NCBI GenBank assembly: GCA_964628285.1
Contig: CAZVNP010000077.1
Location: 1-9,645, forward strand
DNA from: JAPLDP01 sp964628285
GTDB taxonomy: Bacteria > Bacteroidota > Bacteroidia > Bacteroidales > JAGONC01
DNA: 9,645 bases
Direction of reading: 5' to 3'
The translations under genes were made by a program, and so were the position numbers. Position 1 is the first letter of the stretch. The number at the start of each line of letters is the position of its first letter. The notes below the pieces were generated by a model. That model saw nothing but the letters and a program-made list of their open reading frames with translations, searched no databases and was not told where the DNA came from. This document shows positions 6,536 through 9,645 of the stretch, one piece after another.

Positions 6536-7972
6536 GTGACCAAAAAACATCGAAAGAACAGTCAGCAGCACCCGACTCCTGAAAATTATATCCGTAACAG
6601 AGCCCGAAAATTGCCGATATATGAATGCATGATCAGTGACACCTGGAGAGAAGAAGGTATTGGAAATATTATCATTGCAAGAAAGCATGTTACCGGTTAT
6701 TTTACTGTGGGATTTTATTTGACTGATCTCTATTGCCTTGGGGTAAAAGATACCATGTTTTATTTTAATATTTCCTCAATCGATTACCGCGAAACAATTA
6801 AAAAATTCAACTCCGATGACAACCTCATCCCATGCAAGTACTCTTTAGCCCACAATATCATTTGGGGTGCCGTTGACTATGCTGAATCCTTCGGTATTCA
6901 TCCCCATAAAGACTTTACAAATACCACACAATATATATTGGAGGAAGATAACGATGACATCGAATGGATAGATATTGAATTTGGAAAAGACGGGAAGCCA
7001 ACTCTCATCATGGAAAATGAGCAGGAGGCGCTGAAATATATAAAACAGCTTGAGAAAAAAGCCGATCCGGGTAATTATGAATTTATCCTGACTGATGACT
7101 TTTACGAACATCTCGATATCCTGGATGAATACCTGGAAGATGAAGAAGATGAGGAGCTTTTCCCTATTGATGAGGAAGTGCCCGACGATATGAAGGAAGA
7201 ATTAAACCAAATTAATAAATGGAATGACAAGGAGTGGGAGGAATATTCAAAAGGGAAAAGAAAGATATCTGACAAGGCATTAGGCTATTTTACAGACCGA
7301 TTCTTCTATAACATGTTCTCACCCGGGGAGATACAAAGAACACAAGATGAAGTGGACAAAATGATGGCAATTGAACTGACAACATTGGAATTATCAGAAT
7401 TGCCTGAATATGATCAATATTATAAAGATGAGGAGTTAAACAACGAGATTTATGATATCGAACAAATGAATCCTCATACCAAATCAAGACACATGATTAT
7501 AGCATTAAAGAGACTGATTAAACAACATCCTCAGGATCCCAGGCTGTACATTGATTTGGCCATGATATATGAAGAACATCATAAGAATAGAAAAGCTGAT
7601 GATATAAAAATATATGCTTACAACAGATTTCCTCGTAATCTTTTTGTACTAACTAACTACCTTGCCTACCTTATCGATCATAAGAAATTAGATGAACTTG
7701 GGAAAGTTCTGGAAAACAGATGGTCATTAGCAGAGATTTTCCCTGAACGAAGATCATTCCATCATGATGAGATTCTCAATTTTTACGGAATTATTACATT
7801 ATATAATATTGTGCGTGGCGATTTGCTAAAAGCTGAATTCCTGTTAAAATCTTTATTAGATTTAGATATAGAGACAGAATCGGATGATGTAATCCTTGAT
7901 GAGATCAGTTGCGTTTTACAATTAATGAAAATCAAAGCGACCATTAAATACTTGAAGAATAGAGGATATTAA
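6536..7972 (+). CDS. Uncharacterised 478-residue protein with acidic linker and helical C-terminus
   Basis: The function is not recognised. The start is GTG at 6536: the frame is closed by TAA at 6503-6505 and offers no ATG before residue 32, and the N-terminus MTKKHRKNSQQHPTPENYIR looks natural. Residues about 15-170 form a mixed domain with IRNRARKLPIYEC (19-31), GYFTVGFYLTDLYCLGVKD (54-72), IHPHKDF (121-127) and IEFGKDGKPTLI (147-158). From memory, a similar segment recurs in uncharacterised Bacteroidota proteins. Residues 183-225 are strongly acidic (DEYLEDEEDEELFPIDEE), a likely flexible linker. Residues about 315-475 are helical, with TPR-like spacing around HPQDPRLYIDLAMIYEEH. There is no signal peptide or membrane segment, so it is probably cytoplasmic. 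It is the only plus-strand gene, stands alone between two gaps and two inverted hairpin repeats, and has no evident link to glycan synthesis. Confidence 0.8.
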   Translation: MTKKHRKNSQQHPTPENYIRNRARKLPIYECMISDTWREEGIGNIIIARKHVTGYFTVGFYLTDLYCLGVKDTMFYFNISSIDYRETIKKFNSDDNLIPCKYSLAHNIIWGAVDYAESFGIHPHKDFTNTTQYILEEDNDDIEWIDIEFGKDGKPTLIMENEQEALKYIKQLEKKADPGNYEFILTDDFYEHLDILDEYLEDEEDEELFPIDEEVPDDMKEELNQINKWNDKEWEEYSKGKRKISDKALGYFTDRFFYNMFSPGEIQRTQDEVDKMMAIELTTLELSELPEYDQYYKDEELNNEIYDIEQMNPHTKSRHMIIALKRLIKQHPQDPRLYIDLAMIYEEHHKNRKADDIKIYAYNRFPRNLFVLTNYLAYLIDHKKLDELGKVLENRWSLAEIFPERRSFHHDEILNFYGIITLYNIVRGDLLKAEFLLKSLLDLDIETESDDVILDEISCVLQLMKIKATIKYLKNRGY

Positions 7973-8032
7973 TAAATTGTTGGCATGGGGGGCTCCTTCT
8001 TTTTTTTCGTTACCTAACAGCCCCTATCCCCT

Positions 8033-8073
8033 GCCTCCATCCTTTTTACTTCACTACTCCGTTACTTCGTTAC
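8033..8073 (+). repeat. Direct repeat, left copy, with octamer array running into the gap
   Basis: Begins with GCCTCCATCCTTTTT, followed by the octamers TTCACTAC (8050-8057), TCCGTTAC (8058-8065) and TTCGTTAC (8066-8073), which abut the first N. A second copy begins at 8213 with the same 15 bases, one extra T, and octamers again. Upstream of both copies is AACAGCCC (8016-8023 and 8203-8210). The gap is thus flanked by direct repeats and probably exists because the assembler could not span the array. Confidence 0.85.
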
Positions 8074-8173
8074 NNNNNNNNNNNNNNNNNNNNNNNNNNN
8101 NNNNNNNNNNNNNNNNNNNNNNNNNNNNNNNNNNNNNNNNNNNNNNNNNNNNNNNNNNNNNNNNNNNNNNNNN
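8074..8173. other. Scaffold gap (100 N) within a repeat array
   Basis: Exactly 100 N, so the length is a placeholder. The octamer array is open on the left edge, and the unique sequence ATCATGCTGTCACCTG follows on the right edge. The missing stretch probably holds more octamers and perhaps other sequence. Confidence 0.99.
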
Positions 8174-8212
8174 ATCATGCTGTCACCTGAAAGGCGACAA
8201 TCAACAGCCCAG

Positions 8213-8254
8213 GCCTCCATCCTTTTTTACTTCGCTACCTCGTTACCTCGCTAT
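8213..8254 (+). repeat. Direct repeat, right copy
   Basis: GCCTCCATCCTTTTTT followed by ACTTCGCTAC and further octamers. It aligns with 8033-8073 over about 41 positions, with one T insertion and a handful of substitutions confined to the octamer part. The unit carries the same preceding AACAGCCC, so a longer segment was duplicated or the same element inserted twice. Confidence 0.8.
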
Positions 8255-8318
8255 ATCGCTACATCGCTAAATTATAATGTAACGAAGTAACGATAGAGCG
8301 AAGTAACGATATACGAAG
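8231..8318. repeat. Inverted octamer arrays around a palindromic ATTATAAT core
   Basis: Left of the core lie five octamers of consensus NTCGNTAN: TTCGCTAC, CTCGTTAC, CTCGCTAT, ATCGCTAC, ATCGCTAA (8231-8270). The core ATTATAAT (8271-8278) is its own reverse complement and is itself 8 nt, so the period continues. To the right lie GTAACGAA, GTAACGAT, AGAGCGAA, GTAACGAT (8279-8310) and a degenerate unit (8311-8318), which are the same motif in reverse complement. Across the four inner units on each side, 25 of 32 positions can pair. The whole could extrude as a cruciform or fold as a long hairpin. It has no unique spacers and is not a CRISPR. Confidence 0.85.
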
Positions 8319-8356
8319 TATTGTTTTTAGCGGGAAAGGATCAATCCATGAGCATA

Positions 8357-8427
8357 GGCACTCCATCCATATAAATTATAATGATTGATATGGATTCTAT
8401 TTTTCAGGCAGTTGGAGTCCTTTTTTT
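8357..8427 (+). repeat. Hairpin repeat, copy 2 (overlaps the end of the right-hand GT4 gene)
   Basis: On the plus strand it reads GGCACTCCATCC (8357-8368), a 42-nt interior, GTTGGAGTCC (8411-8420) and seven T (8421-8427). It matches copy 1 read on the minus strand in both arms, in spacing (64 against 65 nt) and in the GGATT / T-rich / GC pattern before the second arm. The stem is weaker than in copy 1, with one bulged or mismatched base. Followed by T7, it could terminate plus-strand transcription arriving from the 478-residue gene. It covers the last codons and stop of the converging GT4 gene. Confidence 0.75.
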
Positions 8428-9575
8428 CGCCAACGGTTATTCTGACTACAGCTAATTAAAATATCCTGAATCCGTTTTTTATTTTTTTCCAGCGAATATT
8501 CTTCATGAAAAATCTGATATTCTTTCTCTGTGTTATCTATCTTACCGACCATGACATTTTCAATACAATCGCGAAATGATGAAGCATCATCAGCAATCAG
8601 GATCGTACCATCATGAGCGATACCCTCTGCCCCTTTGGTTGTACTCACTACCTGGGTCCTCAGTGCCATGGCTTCAAGGATTTTAAATCGTGTTCCGGAA
8701 CCATATATGAGGGGTACAATTGCAACCTTAGCCTTTGCAATAAAGGGTATGATATCCTCAACGTATCCAATGGCTCTTATTCCGGAATAATGTTGTCTAT
8801 AAGTGATTCGATTGAGGATAGTATCTGAACCATTACCTGCCAACAATAACTGCATCTTATGATCCAGATTGGCATTCCATACCTCTGTCAGAAACCACTC
8901 CAAGCCGTGTATGTTTTGAAATGAATTAAAATTACCCGTAATAATTGCGTAATTCTCTTTTTTTTCAGAACCGATGTACTTTAGTTCATCCAGAAAATTA
9001 GGCACCTGCGCAATCTTATCAGATTTAATAAATCTGTTATGATAATGCCTGTCTTTATCAGAAACAACAATTAAAAATTCGGCTTTCCTAAAATAAATGC
9101 GTTCATGTAACCATTGTACCGTAAAAGCAAACCATCTGATGATACGTTCATTTATCCCTTTAGCCGGTTGTTCGATACGCAGTCGGGCCTGGGAGTTGTG
9201 TGTCCCGTAAATGACCTGAATACCATAAGAATGAAACAAATGAATATACTGCCCTAAAAAAAAATAATCAATGAAAGCAAGATTTATTTCTTCCTGACAA
9301 ATAATGGAACAGATAAGCTGTACAAGATCTTTATTTCTCTTAAAATAACCGGTGATTTGTTTTAGTGGTCCAAATTCCACATCAGGAAAATGAAACGTAA
9401 TGAACTTTACTCCCGGTAATAGTTCTTCGGCTTCAATAGTCCTTTCCGACATTGGAGTTATAGCTGTCACTTTCATTCCAATGCCCGACAGACATTGCAG
9501 CAAATTAAAACTTCTTATGCTTTCCCCGCCCGAAATGGGATACGGAATAACCTGTGATAGAAACAAAATATTCAC
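8397..9575 (-). CDS. GT4 family glycosyltransferase
   Basis: This is a 392-residue GT-B fold glycosyltransferase, probably another sugar-adding step of the same surface glycan. MNILFLSQVIPYPISGGESIR (1-21) is the classic GT4 opening with the donor-site glycines and supports the start at 9575. GTHNSQARL (124-132), VVSDKD (170-175) and PNFLDE (192-197) follow in the usual order. The C-terminal donor half carries the TGNFNS segment (213-218), LLAGNG (244-249), and GSGTRFKILEAMALRTQVVSTTKGAEGI (292-319), where the family often has a second glutamate; here the proximal position is G/T rather than E, as in the sub-group reading P-L-x-x-G-S-G-T-R. The expected end is near ILISC (372-376). The last residues, KKGLQLPEK, and the stop are encoded by the hairpin repeat. 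The gene lies on the same strand as the operon beyond the plus-strand gene, so it probably belongs to the same glycan locus. Confidence 0.87.
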   Translation of the reverse strand: MNILFLSQVIPYPISGGESIRSFNLLQCLSGIGMKVTAITPMSERTIEAEELLPGVKFITFHFPDVEFGPLKQITGYFKRNKDLVQLICSIICQEEINLAFIDYFFLGQYIHLFHSYGIQVIYGTHNSQARLRIEQPAKGINERIIRWFAFTVQWLHERIYFRKAEFLIVVSDKDRHYHNRFIKSDKIAQVPNFLDELKYIGSEKKENYAIITGNFNSFQNIHGLEWFLTEVWNANLDHKMQLLLAGNGSDTILNRITYRQHYSGIRAIGYVEDIIPFIAKAKVAIVPLIYGSGTRFKILEAMALRTQVVSTTKGAEGIAHDGTILIADDASSFRDCIENVMVGKIDNTEKEYQIFHEEYSLEKNKKRIQDILISCSQNNRWRKKGLQLPEK

Positions 9576-9645
9576 ATTCTACCTGCTATGTTTGTATGAT
9601 TTTACCTATTGTCATCTTCTGTTGAGATTGTTAGCATCAATATGA
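9576..9645 (-). other. Upstream edge of the right-hand GT4 gene; possible end of another minus-strand gene
   Basis: Seventy nucleotides remain. On the minus strand, two frames are open from the window edge and close just before the GT4 start: one ends in TGA at 9614-9612, the other in TAA at 9604-9602. Either may be the tail of a further minus-strand gene. The stretch is too short to identify one, and no clear promoter is visible. Confidence 0.3.

Larger units (their letters stand above)
7973..8396. other. Repeat-rich non-coding stretch after the plus-strand gene
   Basis: This region contains no credible gene. It holds, in order: a pyrimidine-rich stretch with a single TTCGTTAC (8006-8013), an octamer array running into the gap, the 100-N gap, a second copy of the pre-gap sequence, an octamer palindrome, and the start of the second hairpin repeat. 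An open frame across the N run (7977-8270) is an artefact of the undefined bases. The plus-strand gene and the right-hand GT4 gene converge on it. Confidence 0.75.

Noticed and set aside
7977..8270. 97-codon plus-strand open frame
   Set aside because: It is open only because it crosses 100 undefined bases, and the rest is low-complexity repeat translation.
8050..8318. CRISPR array
   Set aside because: The units are 8 nt, contiguous, degenerate and without spacers, and no cas gene is present.
8268..8383. 12-nt direct repeat TAAATTATAATG at 8268-8279 and 8372-8383
   Set aside because: The two copies join the octamer core to the interior of hairpin copy 2, but the string is all A/T except one base and could arise by chance in this composition.

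Overview
The window looks like a draft or metagenome scaffold from a member of the Bacteroidota. The base composition is moderately AT-rich by eye, starts mostly lack a clear Shine-Dalgarno sequence, one upstream region has a TAnnTTTG-type -7 element, and the glycosyltransferases have a Bacteroidota-like style. The phylum call is an inference. Two runs of exactly 100 N (6246-6345 and 8074-8173) are scaffold gaps of unknown true length.

Left part (1-6064): six genes, all on the minus strand and tightly packed, so probably one operon read from right to left. In transcription order they are a GT2 glycosyltransferase, a WcaC-like GT4 glycosyltransferase, a second GT2 with a repeat embedded in its N-terminal coding region, a DUF2304-type small membrane protein, a TMTC-like membrane glycosyltransferase with six perfect 34-residue TPR units, and a DPM1-like polyprenyl-phosphate sugar synthase that runs off the left edge. 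The first three resemble surface-polysaccharide assembly enzymes. The last three suggest a lipid-linked sugar route: a GT2 makes polyprenyl-P-hexose, DUF2304 is a likely membrane partner, and the GT-C enzyme would transfer the sugar to a protein or glycan outside the cytoplasmic membrane.

Middle part (6065-8396): the only plus-strand gene, a 478-residue protein of unknown function with an acidic centre, lies between two scaffold gaps. The flanks are repeat-rich. Two inverted copies of a 64-65 nt hairpin element (6115-6184 on minus, 8357-8427 on plus) bound this segment with their T-runs facing outward. Octamer arrays (consensus NTCGNTAN) run up to the second gap and beyond it form a large palindrome around ATTATAAT.

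Right part (8397-9645): another minus-strand GT4 glycosyltransferase, whose last codons and stop lie inside the second hairpin element. The glycan locus therefore continues on both sides of the middle segment, and the plus-strand gene with its repeats may be a later insertion. No tRNA, rRNA, CRISPR array, transposase or integrase was seen.
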